Notes: generated by a model not told the origin, from the sequence alone. Positions 47,957 through 57,583 are shown, numbered from the stretch's first letter. The stretch is DNA of 64,000 nucleotides from Inediibacterium massiliense (GCF_001282725.1 NZ_LN876587.1:1573343-1637342); one strand, 5' to 3'. A program made the numbers and translations.

Positions 47957-49427
47957 ATTCTGGTGTTTCATCTTTAGGAGGAGAAGAATCTTTATCTACT
48001 ACCTTTAAAAAATCAGGACGATATCTAACCTCAGGTATTGGTTTTCTAAAAAATACAGATGAAAGTCCTCTTCTATTAAAAGGTATAAGAGGCCATAAAT
48101 AGGGAGTGCCTCCTATAGATTTTGTTGTAAGTAAAACAAAAAATACAAATATAATAGCTATTACAAATCCTATTTCTTTAAAAAGTCCCGTAGCAATTAA
48201 TAAAATCAATCTAAATATTCTAATAGCCATGGAAAATTCTATACTAGGAGTAGCAAACATACCAATACCTGCAATAGCCATATATAAAACTGTTTCAGGA
48301 ATAAACCATCCTACTTCTACAGCAAATTGACTTAATATTAATCCTCCTATAATTCCTAAAGAAGTAGTCAGTGCATTTGGAGTATGAATAGAAGCTATTC
48401 TTAAAATATCTACTCCTATCTCTAGAATAATAAATTGCATTAAAAGAGAAATTTCTCCTGTTTTTTTTGGTCCTATAAAAGAAATAAACTCTGGTAGCCC
48501 TTCCTTATGATATACTAACAAAAGCCATAGAGGCGGTAATATAAAAGATAAAAACATTGCAATCAATCTAATCCATCTCATATAAGTTCCTACTGCTGGA
48601 TTTTGATAATAATCTTCTGCATGCTGTGTAAAATGAAACATAGTCACAGGTAAAATCATTACACTAGGAGTCGTATCTACCATAATAATAATATGTCCTT
48701 CAAAAAGATGTGCTGCTGCTACATCTGCCCTTTCTGTATATCTTGCTTGAGGCAGTGGATTCCAATTTCTTCCTAAAATAAATTCTTCTAATGTTTTCTC
48801 TCCCATTTCTAAAGCATCTGTATTGATTTGATCTAACTTCTTTTTAATATCTTTAATTAAATTTGGATTTGCAATATCTTCTATATATCCAACTACTACA
48901 TCTGTCTGAGATCTTTTCCCTATTTTGGTCATCTCAAATCTAAGATTTGGATCTCTTACTCTTCTTCGAACCAAAGCTGTATTAAAAACGATGGTTTCTG
49001 TAAATCCATCTCTTGCTCCTCTTGTAACTCTTTCTAAATCTGGCTCTTGTGGACCTCTCACTGGATACGTTCTAACGTCTAAGATAATGGCTTGATTTTC
49101 TCCATCAATTAAAATAGCTAATGCGCCTGACAATACCATAAATTTTATTTGTTCTATATCATCAGTAGATTCTACTTCTAAATAAGGGATCTTTTCTTCC
49201 ATTAATTTTTCTATCATATCTTTTCTATAATCTTTTGCCTCTATCTTTTGTAAAATTTTCATAATGTAGAGCATAATATCATCTTTTGCAAAACCATCAA
49301 TAAATAATAAACTTGCTTGTTTATTTCCTATTAATATTTGTCTATTTACTACATCAAAACTTTTAGATATGCCTAAAGACTCATCAAGAATCTCTATGTT
49401 TTCTTTGAGTTTTTTTGTAAGATTCAT
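47955..49427 (-). CDS. spoVAF: Stage V sporulation protein AF
   Basis: 490-residue membrane protein of the GerA/SpoVAF family. A soluble N-terminal half (FIDGFAKDDIMLYIM, VRGPQEPDLERVTRGARDGF) is followed by five or so membrane segments (MRWIRLIAMFLSFILPPLWL onward) and a soluble tail. It sits in the inner spore membrane and takes part in germination. The frame opens at GTG 49439, but AAGGAG better serves ATG 49427, which overlaps spoVAEa by 44 bases. Last gene of the spoVA operon. Confidence 0.92.
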   Translation of the reverse strand: MNLTKKLKENIEILDESLGISKSFDVVNRQILIGNKQASLLFIDGFAKDDIMLYIMKILQKIEAKDYRKDMIEKLMEEKIPYLEVESTDDIEQIKFMVLSGALAILIDGENQAIILDVRTYPVRGPQEPDLERVTRGARDGFTETIVFNTALVRRRVRDPNLRFEMTKIGKRSQTDVVVGYIEDIANPNLIKDIKKKLDQINTDALEMGEKTLEEFILGRNWNPLPQARYTERADVAAAHLFEGHIIIMVDTTPSVMILPVTMFHFTQHAEDYYQNPAVGTYMRWIRLIAMFLSFILPPLWLLLVYHKEGLPEFISFIGPKKTGEISLLMQFIILEIGVDILRIASIHTPNALTTSLGIIGGLILSQFAVEVGWFIPETVLYMAIAGIGMFATPSIEFSMAIRIFRLILLIATGLFKEIGFVIAIIFVFFVLLTTKSIGGTPYLWPLIPFNRRGLSSVFFRKPIPEVRYRPDFLKVVDKDSSPPKDETPE

Positions 49428-49983
49428 TTGTATAACCACTCCTTTTGAGAATCTCCTCCATTGCTTTTGTTATAATAGGAGCTCCAATTTCACAATCATC
49501 TTTTCCTTCCATTTTTCCTATATCACCAATTCCTACAACTAAAGGCACATTACACTTTTTGATAATATCTACCGTATCTCCATATAGTATTTTTCCTTTT
49601 TGAGGCATTCCATTCTTATTTACAGCTTGATTTACTTTTTTTCCATTACAGGCAATAGAAAAATCAACACAAACTCCTTCTACTCCAGGAGTATTGGATG
49701 CTACTGCAATGGCCCCTAAAACTTCTATATCTGGGTGATTTACAATTTCATAAAAAGCCCATTCTCCTTCTCCCGTATCAGGAGATCCCTTATCATCTAC
49801 CATGACTACAACTGGGTCATATTTCGCAGATTTTACAAGCTCTACAATTTCATTTCCATGTATAGGTGTAGGATTTCCTCCTGAACGTGAAATACATCTT
49901 CCCCCTATATTTTTGACAGCTTGTTCTACAGCCCTTTGAGCTATAGAATCTCCATCTGTAACTAAAATCACTTTTCTTTTCAT
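49384..49983 (-). CDS. spoVAEa: Stage V sporulation protein AEa
   Basis: 199-residue soluble protein of the SpoVAEa family. Typical segments: VILVTDGDSIAQRAVEQAVK, CISRSGGNPTPIHGNEIVEL, VVMVDDKGSPDTGEGEWAFY and VPLVVGIGDIGKMEGKDDC. Its role in the spore is not defined. It lies 19 bases after spoVAEb and overlaps spoVAF. Confidence 0.92.
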   Translation of the reverse strand: MKRKVILVTDGDSIAQRAVEQAVKNIGGRCISRSGGNPTPIHGNEIVELVKSAKYDPVVVMVDDKGSPDTGEGEWAFYEIVNHPDIEVLGAIAVASNTPGVEGVCVDFSIACNGKKVNQAVNKNGMPQKGKILYGDTVDIIKKCNVPLVVGIGDIGKMEGKDDCEIGAPIITKAMEEILKRSGYTNESYKKTQRKHRDS

Positions 49984-50002
49984 ATACCCTATTCCTTCTT
50001 TC

Positions 50003-50359
50003 CTATTTCTTAGTTTTAGGATTAAATATGACAGCCATCATATATCCAAATACTACTGCTGCTGAAACTCCCCCTGCTCCTGCCTTTGCTCCCCCTGTAA
50101 AAGCACCTAAAATTCCACTTTCTTTTGTTGCTTTTATGGCTCCTTTAGCCAATGTATATCCAAAACCTGTAATGGGTACAGTAGCTCCTGCTCCTCCTAT
50201 TTTTACGATAGGCTCATAAATTCCTATTGCTGTTAAAACTGCTCCTAATGTTACAAATACTACTAAGACATGAGCAGGTGTCATTTTCATTGCATCTATT
50301 AAGATCTGTCCAATAAAACATATACTTCCTCCTACTAAGAATGCTTTTATATAGTCCAT
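50003..50359 (-). CDS. spoVAEb: Stage V sporulation protein AEb
   Basis: 118-residue protein with three or four membrane segments, homologous to SpoVAC (KIGGAGATVPITGFGYTLAK). It is part of the inner-membrane channel that moves dipicolinic acid into the forespore and out at germination. It follows spoVAD by 9 bases. Confidence 0.93.
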   Translation of the reverse strand: MDYIKAFLVGGSICFIGQILIDAMKMTPAHVLVVFVTLGAVLTAIGIYEPIVKIGGAGATVPITGFGYTLAKGAIKATKESGILGAFTGGAKAGAGGVSAAVVFGYMMAVIFNPKTKK

Positions 50360-50368
50360 AATTTCCTC

Positions 50369-51388
50369 CTACTTTTTCTGATTTTCAATAGTGATAGCAT
50401 GAGCAATAGCTGGAATACTCTGCCCTTGTTGACTACTAGTAGTAGAAAGTAAAGCTCCTGTTGATACAAACAACACTTTATTTAGTTTTTTTCTTTGTAA
50501 TTCCTTGTAAATATATCCACACAATACGGATGCACAACACCCACATCCACTTCCTCCAGCATAAGTATTTTGTACTTTATGATCAAATATCAAAACTCCA
50601 CAGTCATCGTATATTTTCCCTATATTGTAGCCTTTTTCAAAAATCATTTCTTCTGCAATTTCTTTTCCAATGGTTCCAAGATCTCCTGTAACAATTAAGT
50701 CATAATCATCAGGAGTACATCCACAATCTTTAAAATGTGTCACTATAGTATCTACTGCTGCAGGAGCCATAGCAGCACCCATGTTATTTGAATCTTTAAT
50801 TCCTAAATCTATTACCTTTCCTATGGTTGCATAAGTAATTTGAGGTCCTTCTCCTAAAGATGATAAAATACAAGCTCCTGCACCTGTTACTGTCCACTGA
50901 GAAGTAGGTCCTCTTTGATTTCCATGTTCTAATGGAAATCGATACTGTCTTTCTGCAGAGCTGAAATGACTTGATGTAGCACAAACTACATAATTTGCAT
51001 ATTCTCCATCAATAAATAAAGCTCCTAAGCTTAAAGATTCTGCCATAGTCGAGCAAGCTCCATAAAGTCCTAAGAAAGGAATCGCTAGCTCTCTTGCTGC
51101 AAAAGATGTAGACATAATTTGATTGAGTAAATCCCCTGAAAACATATATTCTATGTCAGATATTTTTTTATCACTTTTTTGAATAGCTTTTTTAACTGTC
51201 TCTCTAAGAAGTTTACTTTCTGCTAATTCAAAGCTTTTTTCTCCATATAAATCATCAGATAAAATCTCATCAAAACATGTTCTTAATGGTCCTTTTCCTT
51301 CCTTAGGACCTACTATAGATGCAGCTGCAATAATATGAGGAGGCTTTAGAAACTTGATCGTTTGTTTTCCTATTTTTTTAGATGCCAT
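50369..51388 (-). CDS. spoVAD: Stage V sporulation protein AD
   Basis: About 339 residues, thiolase-fold protein that binds dipicolinic acid on the spore inner membrane. Family marks: PPHIIAAASIVGPKEGKGPL at the start, FLGLYGACSTMAESLSLGAL with the nucleophile-position Cys, and YAGGSGCGCCASVLCGYIY. The frame opens at 51409, but AGGAGG lies 6 bases before ATG 51388, giving MASKKIGKQ. It follows spoVAC by 17 bases. Confidence 0.94.
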   Translation of the reverse strand: MASKKIGKQTIKFLKPPHIIAAASIVGPKEGKGPLRTCFDEILSDDLYGEKSFELAESKLLRETVKKAIQKSDKKISDIEYMFSGDLLNQIMSTSFAARELAIPFLGLYGACSTMAESLSLGALFIDGEYANYVVCATSSHFSSAERQYRFPLEHGNQRGPTSQWTVTGAGACILSSLGEGPQITYATIGKVIDLGIKDSNNMGAAMAPAAVDTIVTHFKDCGCTPDDYDLIVTGDLGTIGKEIAEEMIFEKGYNIGKIYDDCGVLIFDHKVQNTYAGGSGCGCCASVLCGYIYKELQRKKLNKVLFVSTGALLSTTSSQQGQSIPAIAHAITIENQKK

Positions 51389-51405
51389 CTTCTTCCTCCT
51401 ATGTT

Positions 51406-51915
51406 TCAAAATAAAAAGTATAAAATTCCTATCATTACAGAGCTCATTAATCCATATACCAAAACTGGCCCTGCTAAAATAAACATTTTTGCACCTATTC
51501 CAAATATATATCCTTCTTTTTTAAATTCCATAGCAGGAGATACTATAGAATTTGCAAATCCTGTGATAGGAATAATCGATCCACCTCCTGCAAATCTTCC
51601 TATATCATCATATACACCAATTCCTGTTAAAAAAGCTCCTATAAATATGAGAATCATCGAAGTAACAGTAGAAACTTCATCTTTTGAAAGACTTCCTAAA
51701 CTAAGGATATGATTGACCCACTCTCCTAAGGTACAAATTATTCCTCCCACTACAAATGCCTTTCCTCCATTTTTAAAATATTTAGGTTTAGGACTTTTAT
51801 TTTTTACATAATCATTATATTTTTTTTCTATCAAATCTTCATTTTTCATAAAATCTATTTCTTCCTTTCTACTCTTTTTCAATCCTTCTTCTATCATCTC
51901 CCTATTTATTGACAA
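51406..51915 (-). CDS. spoVAC: Stage V sporulation protein AC
   Basis: 169 residues: a charged N-terminal part of about 55 and then four membrane segments with GGGSIIPITGFANSIVSPAM, the segment shared with SpoVAEb. SpoVAC is the mechanosensitive pore of the dipicolinic-acid channel in B. subtilis. The start overlaps spoVAB by 14 bases. Confidence 0.94.
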   Translation of the reverse strand: MSINREMIEEGLKKSRKEEIDFMKNEDLIEKKYNDYVKNKSPKPKYFKNGGKAFVVGGIICTLGEWVNHILSLGSLSKDEVSTVTSMILIFIGAFLTGIGVYDDIGRFAGGGSIIPITGFANSIVSPAMEFKKEGYIFGIGAKMFILAGPVLVYGLMSSVMIGILYFLF

Positions 51916-52318
51916 AAACCCAATAAATAAATGACCCTACCATCTTTCCTCCTGCTAAAGAAAAAAAGACGAGTTTAATATACGGATGAATTTGAAAACG
52001 ATTGATCACAACAGGAATCACATTGGTTACTTCTGTTAGTGCAGAAGCCAAAAGACCTATAAAAGTTCCCATTAAAAACCCTACACAAATTACCATAATT
52101 TTTCCAATATCTATAGATAGATCTAAGGCACTTCCTAAGGATATTAGAGTTACCGTTATCCCAATAGTAATTTCATAGATTTTCACATGTTCTTCTGTGC
52201 TAGTAAGTTGTGCCAATCTTGGTACTATATCTAATATAGTTAAAAATGCAATAAGAGCAGTTCCTACCATTACACCTTCTGAAAATCCTATAAATCCCAT
52301 TAATAAATTTAATCCCAC
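51902..52318 (-). CDS. spoVAB: Stage V sporulation protein AB
   Basis: 138-residue membrane protein with four or five helices, including LLMGFIGFSEGVMVGTALIA and GFLMGTFIGLLASALTEVTN. Its position and pattern match SpoVAB; the molecular role is not defined. It lies 17 bases after spoVAA. Confidence 0.92.
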   Translation of the reverse strand: MGLNLLMGFIGFSEGVMVGTALIAFLTILDIVPRLAQLTSTEEHVKIYEITIGITVTLISLGSALDLSIDIGKIMVICVGFLMGTFIGLLASALTEVTNVIPVVINRFQIHPYIKLVFFSLAGGKMVGSFIYWVFVNK

Positions 52319-52335
52319 ATATGTTCACCAACCTA

Positions 52336-52956
52336 TTATTTTTCTTCTGTGTTTTTCTCGTTGTTTAAAATATACTGGTCCATACTTTTTCTGTATGAAG
52401 CCATCTCCACTTCCATTGGACTAGGTTCATTATTAAATTTCTTTGGAAGGATATGATTAAAAAATACTGCCATTCCCACTCCTATTCCTAAAGAATATGG
52501 AATCTGAAGAATTAATGGCTTATTACTTTCTTTTCCTGTAATCATTTTATAAACTTGCCTATGGGATTCTCTCATATTCACATCTGCATGAAAATTCATC
52601 AACGCAAGACCAGATCCTACAAAAATAACAATACATACGATCCCTATTTTTACATATGTCCATATATTTTTTTGATCTTTCATATTTTTGTCTATTTTTA
52701 CTAATATTTCTGCTTCTCCTATAGGAAATACATTCACATTAGGATAAGCTTTTTTCATTTTTTCAATAATCGTAAGAATAGAAACTACAATATGATTATC
52801 AGCATTCTTAGGCACTTGAATAATTTCTAAATTTAATAATTCTGTCTTAATGGGTTCATCTGCTAAAATAACTGCTAAATCTTTTAAAAATACACTTTGT
52901 CCCCCCTCTATACTCAGTCCGTCTTTCATTTGTATATAAACAGCTTTTTTATTCAT
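52336..52956 (-). CDS. spoVAA: Stage V sporulation protein AA
   Basis: 206 residues. A soluble first half (VYIQMKDGLSIEGGQSVFLK, then VFPIGEAEILVKI) is followed by two membrane segments near 105-125 and 155-175. It corresponds to SpoVAA, first gene of the operon in Bacillus. Here a 47-residue open frame lies 10 bases upstream and probably shares the transcript. GAGGGTG precedes the ATG. Confidence 0.92.
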   Translation of the reverse strand: MNKKAVYIQMKDGLSIEGGQSVFLKDLAVILADEPIKTELLNLEIIQVPKNADNHIVVSILTIIEKMKKAYPNVNVFPIGEAEILVKIDKNMKDQKNIWTYVKIGIVCIVIFVGSGLALMNFHADVNMRESHRQVYKMITGKESNKPLILQIPYSLGIGVGMAVFFNHILPKKFNNEPSPMEVEMASYRKSMDQYILNNEKNTEEK

Positions 52957-52966
52957 ATTTTCACCC

Positions 52967-53110
52967 TCATTGATCTAAATTAAAAACAAGCTTTGCTTTT
53001 GTATGTTTTTCTAACTTTGAATGATTTGTAAGGAAAAAAAAGGAGGTACCTACTACAATAAATACAAAAAATAGTATTCCTAAAAAAATTCCTTTTTTCT
53101 TCTTTAACAT
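52967..53110 (-). CDS. Unannotated 47-residue single-span membrane protein
   Basis: ATG at 53108-53110 follows a good ribosome site (GAGGTGAC, 3 bases from its end to the ATG). The product has a basic start (MLKKKK), one hydrophobic helix of about 21 residues (GIFLGILFFVFIVVGTSFFF) and a short basic tail ending FNLDQ. It lies between the sigF terminator and spoVAA, with its TGA 10 bases before the spoVAA ATG. It looks like the first gene of the spoVA transcript, expected in the forespore under sigmaG. A partial sigmaG-like box pair (GAATT and CAATAATA) lies upstream but is not convincing. I know of no named family. Confidence 0.65.
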   Translation of the reverse strand: MLKKKKGIFLGILFFVFIVVGTSFFFLTNHSKLEKHTKAKLVFNLDQ

Positions 53111-53198
53111 TTCGTCACCTCTTTGCATCTTTTAATTTTATTATTGTCCAATCTATTGTCTAAAATTCTTATTTTTTTTTGCTTTCATAAAAATGAAA

Positions 53199-53225
53199 AA
53201 AAGACATGTATTTACCATGTCTTTT
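53199..53225 (-). terminator. Terminator at end of sigF
   Basis: AAAAGACATG, 7-base loop, CATGTCTTTT with an A run giving a T tail on the minus strand. It includes the sigF stop and separates spoIIA from spoVA transcription. Confidence 0.8.
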
Positions 53226-53985
53226 CTAACAATTCTCTCATTTGTTTTAAAATCTTTTTTTCGATCCTAGAAACTTGTACTTGTGAAATCCCTAGGATAT
53301 TAGCAATCTCTGTCTGAGTTTTATCCTTAAAATATCTCAGTATAATAATTGTTCTTTCTCTTGATTTTAATTTAGAAAGAATTTCTACCAATGCAATTCT
53401 ATCTAATACTTCTCCTTCATCCTCTATTTTTGTTTCACTTATTTTATCAATCAAATGAACAGGAGAACCGTCATCTTGATGAATAATATCATATAAATAA
53501 TCAGGCTGAACATTAGAATCCATAGCCATTACAATTTCTTCTTTAGATAAATCCAATACTTTTGAAAGCTCTTTTAAAGTAGGTTCTCTTCCAAATTTTT
53601 TAAATAAAGTTTCCTTAGTGCTTTTTACTCTCGCTGCTGTCTGTTTTAGGGAACGACTTACTTTAATCATTCCATCATCTCTTAAAAATCGTTTGATTTC
53701 ACCAATAATCATAGGCACCGCATAAGTAGAAAATCTCACATCATATGAAAAATCAAATTTATCTATTGCTTTCATCAGGCCAATGCAGCCTAGTTGATAC
53801 AAATCTTCCTTTTCATAGCCTCTATTTGCAAACCTTTTTAAGACACTTCTTACAAGTCCAAGATTATGTTGTACTAAAATATTTTTTGCCTCTTCATCTC
53901 CATTTTGAGCTTTTTTTATTAATAAAATTGTCTCTTCATGATCTAATATTCTATTTTGTTCCTGTGATAATATACTTATACCCAT
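53212..53985 (-). CDS. sigF: Forespore RNA polymerase sigma-F factor
   Basis: 257-residue sporulation sigma factor that starts forespore gene expression. Region 2 is seen in YEKEDLYQLGCIGLMKAIDK and FSTYAVPMIIGEIKRFLRDD, region 3 in ELSKVLDLSKEEI, and region 4 in RYFKDKTQTEIANILGISQV followed by QVSRIEKKILKQMRE. It is held inactive by SpoIIAB, encoded just upstream (12-base gap). AGGGGTAG precedes the ATG. Confidence 0.97.
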   Translation of the reverse strand: MGISILSQEQNRILDHEETILLIKKAQNGDEEAKNILVQHNLGLVRSVLKRFANRGYEKEDLYQLGCIGLMKAIDKFDFSYDVRFSTYAVPMIIGEIKRFLRDDGMIKVSRSLKQTAARVKSTKETLFKKFGREPTLKELSKVLDLSKEEIVMAMDSNVQPDYLYDIIHQDDGSPVHLIDKISETKIEDEGEVLDRIALVEILSKLKSRERTIIILRYFKDKTQTEIANILGISQVQVSRIEKKILKQMRELLEKTW

Positions 53986-53997
53986 ACCATCTACCCC

Positions 53998-54432
53998 TTA
54001 ATGGTCACAACTTCTAAACTTCTTAATCATTCTTATCTCTGTTCCCATATTTTTTTGTGACTGTATTTTTACTTCATCCATAAAAGTTTCCATTACTGTA
54101 AATCCCATTCCAGATCTCTCAAGCTCAGGTCTAGATGTATATAAAGGTTCTCTAGCCTTTTGTATATCTTCTATTCCTGCTCCTTGGTCTTTTATACTAA
54201 TCTCTATTTCATCATCTCTTAGGATGCATTCAATCATAACAATTCCATCTCCTCCCTCATACCCATGGATAATAGCATTGGTAACAGCTTCGGATACTGC
54301 TGTTTTTACGTCTGCTAATTCCTCTATAGTAGGATCTAATTGAGAAGCAAAAGCTGCTACTACAACTCTAGCAAAAGCCTCATTTTGGGATTTGCTCATA
54401 ATCTCTAAATGCATACGATTGTTTGTTGACAA
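53998..54432 (-). CDS. spoIIAB: Anti-sigma-F factor SpoIIAB
   Basis: Serine kinase and anti-sigma factor that binds SigF or phosphorylates SpoIIAA. GHKL-type ATP site: [13 protein letters not shown] (N box), [10 protein letters not shown] (G1) and [11 protein letters not shown] (G2). The frame opens at GTG 54441, which abuts the ribosome site AAAGGGG; TTG 54432 has 8 bases of spacing and aligns better with other SpoIIAB N-termini (a few residues before MHLE), so I prefer it. Confidence 0.95.
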   Translation of the reverse strand: MSTNNRMHLEIMSKSQNEAFARVVVAAFASQLDPTIEELADVKTAVSEAVTNAIIHGYEGGDGIVMIECILRDDEIEISIKDQGAGIEDIQKAREPLYTSRPELERSGMGFTVMETFMDEVKIQSQKNMGTEIRMIKKFRSCDH

Positions 54433-54445
54433 TTCTCTCACCCCT

Positions 54446-54781
54446 TTATAATCTTTCTATTGCTTCATTTTTATTCTTAAATTTTTTTACAATATGAAAT
54501 AACCCTGACATCTTAAAAATTTTTTCTACCCTGCTATTTAAATGAATAACTGCTGCTTGTCCACCTAGTTTTTGTACTTTTTTATATCTTCCTATCACTA
54601 CTCCAATTCCCGAACTATCCATAAAATTCATATCTTCCATATCAAAAATAATATTTTTAATAGAATTTGTTGCAATTTCTTTATCTATTCTTTCTCTGAT
54701 TTCTTCTGCTGTATGATGATCTAATTCCCCACTGAGCTTAGTAATTAAATGATTTCCTATAGTTTCAAAGGTAACTTCCAT
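54446..54781 (-). CDS. spoIIAA: Anti-anti-sigma factor SpoIIAA
   Basis: 111-residue STAS-domain protein. The phosphorylated serine lies in [15 protein letters not shown]. Unphosphorylated SpoIIAA displaces SigF from SpoIIAB, after SpoIIE acts in the forespore. First gene of the operon, with a sigmaH-type promoter and GGGGGG ribosome site. Confidence 0.96.
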   Translation of the reverse strand: MEVTFETIGNHLITKLSGELDHHTAEEIRERIDKEIATNSIKNIIFDMEDMNFMDSSGIGVVIGRYKKVQKLGGQAAVIHLNSRVEKIFKMSGLFHIVKKFKNKNEAIERL

Positions 54782-54815
54782 TACAATCCCCCCTTATGAT
54801 CTATCTCTCCTTTAC

Positions 54816-54844
54816 ATATTCTTGAAGGATTTCTTTTTTCCTTT
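54816..54844 (-). promoter_or_regulatory. SigmaH promoter of spoIIA operon
   Basis: On the minus strand AAAGGAAAA (54836-54844), an 11-base spacer and CAAGAATAT (54816-54824) fit the sigmaH pattern RNAGGAWWW and RNNGAATWW with one mismatch. SigmaH and Spo0A control this operon in Bacillus and Clostridium. Confidence 0.65.
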
Positions 54845-54879
54845 GATGAAAATTGTCTAGTTTTCATTCTTATTGTCAC

Positions 54880-54919
54880 ACAAAAATGACATGTTGTAAT
54901 CACAACATGTCATTTTTGT
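54880..54919. terminator. Terminator hairpin between spoIIA promoter and thiI
   Basis: ACAAAAATGACATGTTGT, 4-base loop and perfect complement. It ends the minus-strand transcript that comes from nifS-thiI. Confidence 0.85.
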
Positions 54920-54946
54920 ATGCTATAGAAATTATATAAGTTAATA

Positions 54947-56125
54947 CTATTCTTCCTCTATGCTTATATCAATCACTTCCATACTTTCTACCGCTTCATC
55001 TACTAATTTTTCAACGTCAAGATTACTTTCAGAAATTAAAATTCTTTCAAGTCTTGGCTTGGTTACTGGTCTTTTAGGTAAAAACACAGTACAACAATCT
55101 TCATAAGGAAGAATGGACGTTTCAAATGTATCAATTTTTTTTGCAATATCCATAATATCTACTTTATCTAATGCAATCAAAGGTCTAAAAACAGGAAGAT
55201 CCACTGCATGATTGGTTACTGTAAGTCCTTGGATGGTTTGGCTTGCAACTTGTCCAATGCTTTCTCCTGTTACTAAAGCATTGGCTTCTCTCTTTAAAGC
55301 TATTTTTTGTGCTATTTTCATCATAAATCTTCTTGATAAAATAGTCATCTCTTCTTCTGGACACTTTTCATTAATTTCCTTTTGGATAGGTAATAAGTTT
55401 ACACTATGAAGCTTTATATTTCCACAATACTGACAAAGAATTTTCGCTAAATCTATTACTTTTTCTTTTGCTCTCTCACTTGTAAAAGGATAGCTATGAT
55501 AATGAACAGCTTCAATTTCCATTCCTCTCTTTGCCATCATCCATGCAGCTACTGGACTATCGATTCCACCAGATAATAATACCATTGCTTTTCCATTTGT
55601 TCCTAGTGGCATGCCTCCATATGCTGGAATTTTTTTAGAATAAATATAAGCTTTATCCCTTATATCTACATAAAGAATCATTTCTGGATGATGAACATCT
55701 ACTTTTAAATTCTCTGTATGAGATAAAATAAATCCTCCTATTTCTCTACATAATTCTGGAGATGTAAGAGAAAAGCTTTTATCTCCTCTTCTAGCTTCTA
55801 CTTTAAATGTTTTTATATTTTCTTCTTCCATTCTTTCTTCTACCTGAGCTAGTGCACCTTCATATATACTTTCCATATCTTTTTGTATTTTATAAGTAGG
55901 GCTTACAGATACAATTCCAAATACTTTTTTTACTCTTTCGATCACATCTTCTTCATCATAGTCACCCATATCTATAAAAACTAATCCACCTACATGCTGT
56001 ACGCTCATTTTTCCTAAATCCTTTAAATTTCCTCTTATATGTCCTAATAGCTTATTTACAAAATATGATTTATTATGTCCTTTTAACCCTATTTCTCCAT
56101 ATCGCGCAATTAATATTTTTTTCAT
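54947..56125 (-). CDS. thiI: tRNA 4-thiouridine synthase ThiI
   Basis: 392 residues. It makes 4-thiouridine in tRNA and, in some species, passes sulfur to thiamine synthesis. N-terminal ferredoxin-like/THUMP region (about 1-165, [20 protein letters not shown]) and a PP-loop ATPase domain ([21 protein letters not shown]). The C-terminal rhodanese domain of E. coli ThiI is absent, as usual in Firmicutes, where a dedicated cysteine desulfurase gives the sulfur directly. Such a gene lies 4 bases upstream. Confidence 0.95.
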   Translation of the reverse strand: MKKILIARYGEIGLKGHNKSYFVNKLLGHIRGNLKDLGKMSVQHVGGLVFIDMGDYDEEDVIERVKKVFGIVSVSPTYKIQKDMESIYEGALAQVEERMEEENIKTFKVEARRGDKSFSLTSPELCREIGGFILSHTENLKVDVHHPEMILYVDIRDKAYIYSKKIPAYGGMPLGTNGKAMVLLSGGIDSPVAAWMMAKRGMEIEAVHYHSYPFTSERAKEKVIDLAKILCQYCGNIKLHSVNLLPIQKEINEKCPEEEMTILSRRFMMKIAQKIALKREANALVTGESIGQVASQTIQGLTVTNHAVDLPVFRPLIALDKVDIMDIAKKIDTFETSILPYEDCCTVFLPKRPVTKPRLERILISESNLDVEKLVDEAVESMEVIDISIEEE

Positions 56126-56129
56126 CGGA

Positions 56130-57278
56130 TCACCTCTTTATAATCTTTCTTAAATCTTTTACATGATTTTTAACTTTTTCTACTGCATAGTCTATTTCTT
56201 CTATGGTATTATGATAAGAAAAACTGAATCTTATGGCTCCTTCTATTTCCTCATCTTTTAACTTCATATTTTTTAATACATGACTTTTGCTATTTTTGTG
56301 AGATGAACAAGCTGAACCTGTAGACACATAAATGCCATCTTGCTCTAAACTATGAAGAAGTACTTCTCCTCTTATCCCTAAAAAACTTATATTTGCAATA
56401 TGTGGTGCGCTTCCTTCTTTTTCATATCCATTGATTTTTATTTCTCTAACTTCATTTTTTATACCACCTATAAATCTATCCTTTAAAGATTGAAGGATTG
56501 CTATTTTTTCATCCATATCATATAATTCTACACAAGCTTCTCCTAATCCTATAATTCCAGGAACATTTTCTGTTCCAGATCTTATTCCAGTCTCTTGATT
56601 TCCTCCATAAAGAATAGGAGAAATATTTGTATTCTTTCTTATGTATAAAGCACCTATTCCTTTTGGCCCATGAATCTTATGCCCGCTTATAGATAAAAGA
56701 TCTGCTCCTAACTTTTTAGGTGTAAATTTTATTTTTCCAAAGGACTGTATAGCATCTACATGAAAAATAGGTTTTTGTTTCATCTTACTTAATAATTTCC
56801 CTATTTCTTCTATAGGTTGAATGGTACCTACTTCATTATTCACATGCATCATACTTATCAAAGCTGTATCTTCTGATAAATTTTCTTTTACTTGTTCTAT
56901 ATTTATTCTTCCAAAAGAATCTACATCTATATAAACCACATCATATCCTTTATTTTCTAATTCTTTATATACATTTAATACAGAAGGATGCTCTATTTTT
57001 GTAGTAATAATTTTTTTGCCTCTTCTATTTTTTAAAGAACCTTGTATGGCCATATTATTAGATTCTGTTCCTCCAGAAGTAAAAATAATTTCTTGATCTA
57101 AAGCTCCTAATGCTTTAGATAATTTTTTTCTTGCATCTTTTACCATCCTTTCTACTTCTACACCTTTATGATGTAATGAAGAAGGATTTCCATAATACTC
57201 TGTAAGTACCTTGATCATCATTTGTACTACTTCTTCATTTGGTTTTGTAGTAGCACTATTATCTAGATAAACTTCCAT
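56130..57278 (-). CDS. nifS: Cysteine desulfurase, IscS/NifS family
   Basis: 382-residue PLP enzyme that takes sulfur from cysteine. [14 protein letters not shown] opens the protein, [15 protein letters not shown] follows, the PLP Lys lies in [20 protein letters not shown], and the catalytic Cys in [26 protein letters not shown] lies before ATG 57278, 15 bases inside the longer frame. The tight link with thiI (4-base gap) matches NifZ-ThiI pairs of Bacillus, so the main role is probably tRNA thiolation. Confidence 0.94.
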   Translation of the reverse strand: MEVYLDNSATTKPNEEVVQMMIKVLTEYYGNPSSLHHKGVEVERMVKDARKKLSKALGALDQEIIFTSGGTESNNMAIQGSLKNRRGKKIITTKIEHPSVLNVYKELENKGYDVVYIDVDSFGRINIEQVKENLSEDTALISMMHVNNEVGTIQPIEEIGKLLSKMKQKPIFHVDAIQSFGKIKFTPKKLGADLLSISGHKIHGPKGIGALYIRKNTNISPILYGGNQETGIRSGTENVPGIIGLGEACVELYDMDEKIAILQSLKDRFIGGIKNEVREIKINGYEKEGSAPHIANISFLGIRGEVLLHSLEQDGIYVSTGSACSSHKNSKSHVLKNMKLKDEEIEGAIRFSFSYHNTIEEIDYAVEKVKNHVKDLRKIIKR

Positions 57279-57443
57279 ATATAACCTCTCCATCTTAAAA
57301 TTTATTGTATATATCTTTCCATATTTTATATGAATCCTTTGTTTTTGTAAAGTTACTATAACCTTATTATTGCCTTCTATTCTTTTAAAATATAATTCAA
57401 TTTAAAAAAATATAGAAAAATGTAAAAAAATGTGTAAAAACAC

Positions 57444-57472
57444 TTGCTATCCTTGTCGTTTTTTGTTATAAT
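57444..57472 (+). promoter_or_regulatory. Strong sigmaA promoter of candidate small RNA
   Basis: TTGCTA (57444-57449), 17-base spacer, TATAAT (57467-57472). Transcription would start near 57479. The remaining sequence of this gap (57294-57443) is AT-rich without a visible gene. Confidence 0.7.
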
Positions 57473-57479
57473 TTGTTTA

Positions 57480-57583
57480 GTGGTTATCCCCCTGATAACC
57501 TCGATAATATAATCTCTATTCCCAATACCCCTTTTGAACGTAAACCAACAAAGAACCCAGTCTTCGGAGACTGGGTTCTTTGT
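57480..57583 (+). ncRNA. Candidate small RNA or leader with C-rich loops
   Basis: About 104 bases between a good sigmaA promoter and a 15-bp hairpin with a C(UUCG)G tetraloop (57548-57583). The 5' end forms GGTTATC-CCCCT-GATAACC (57482-57500). C-rich stretches TTCCCAATACCCC follow in an apparently unpaired middle. No ribosome site or open frame begins here. The terminal hairpin has a weak T tail, so read-through into ansA is possible and the RNA might instead be a regulatory leader. I match it to no known RNA family. Confidence 0.5.

Noticed and set aside
53111..53160. SigmaG promoter before the spoVA operon
   Set aside because: GAATT and CAATAATA are near the right distance, but both boxes deviate from consensus; not strong enough to list as a feature.
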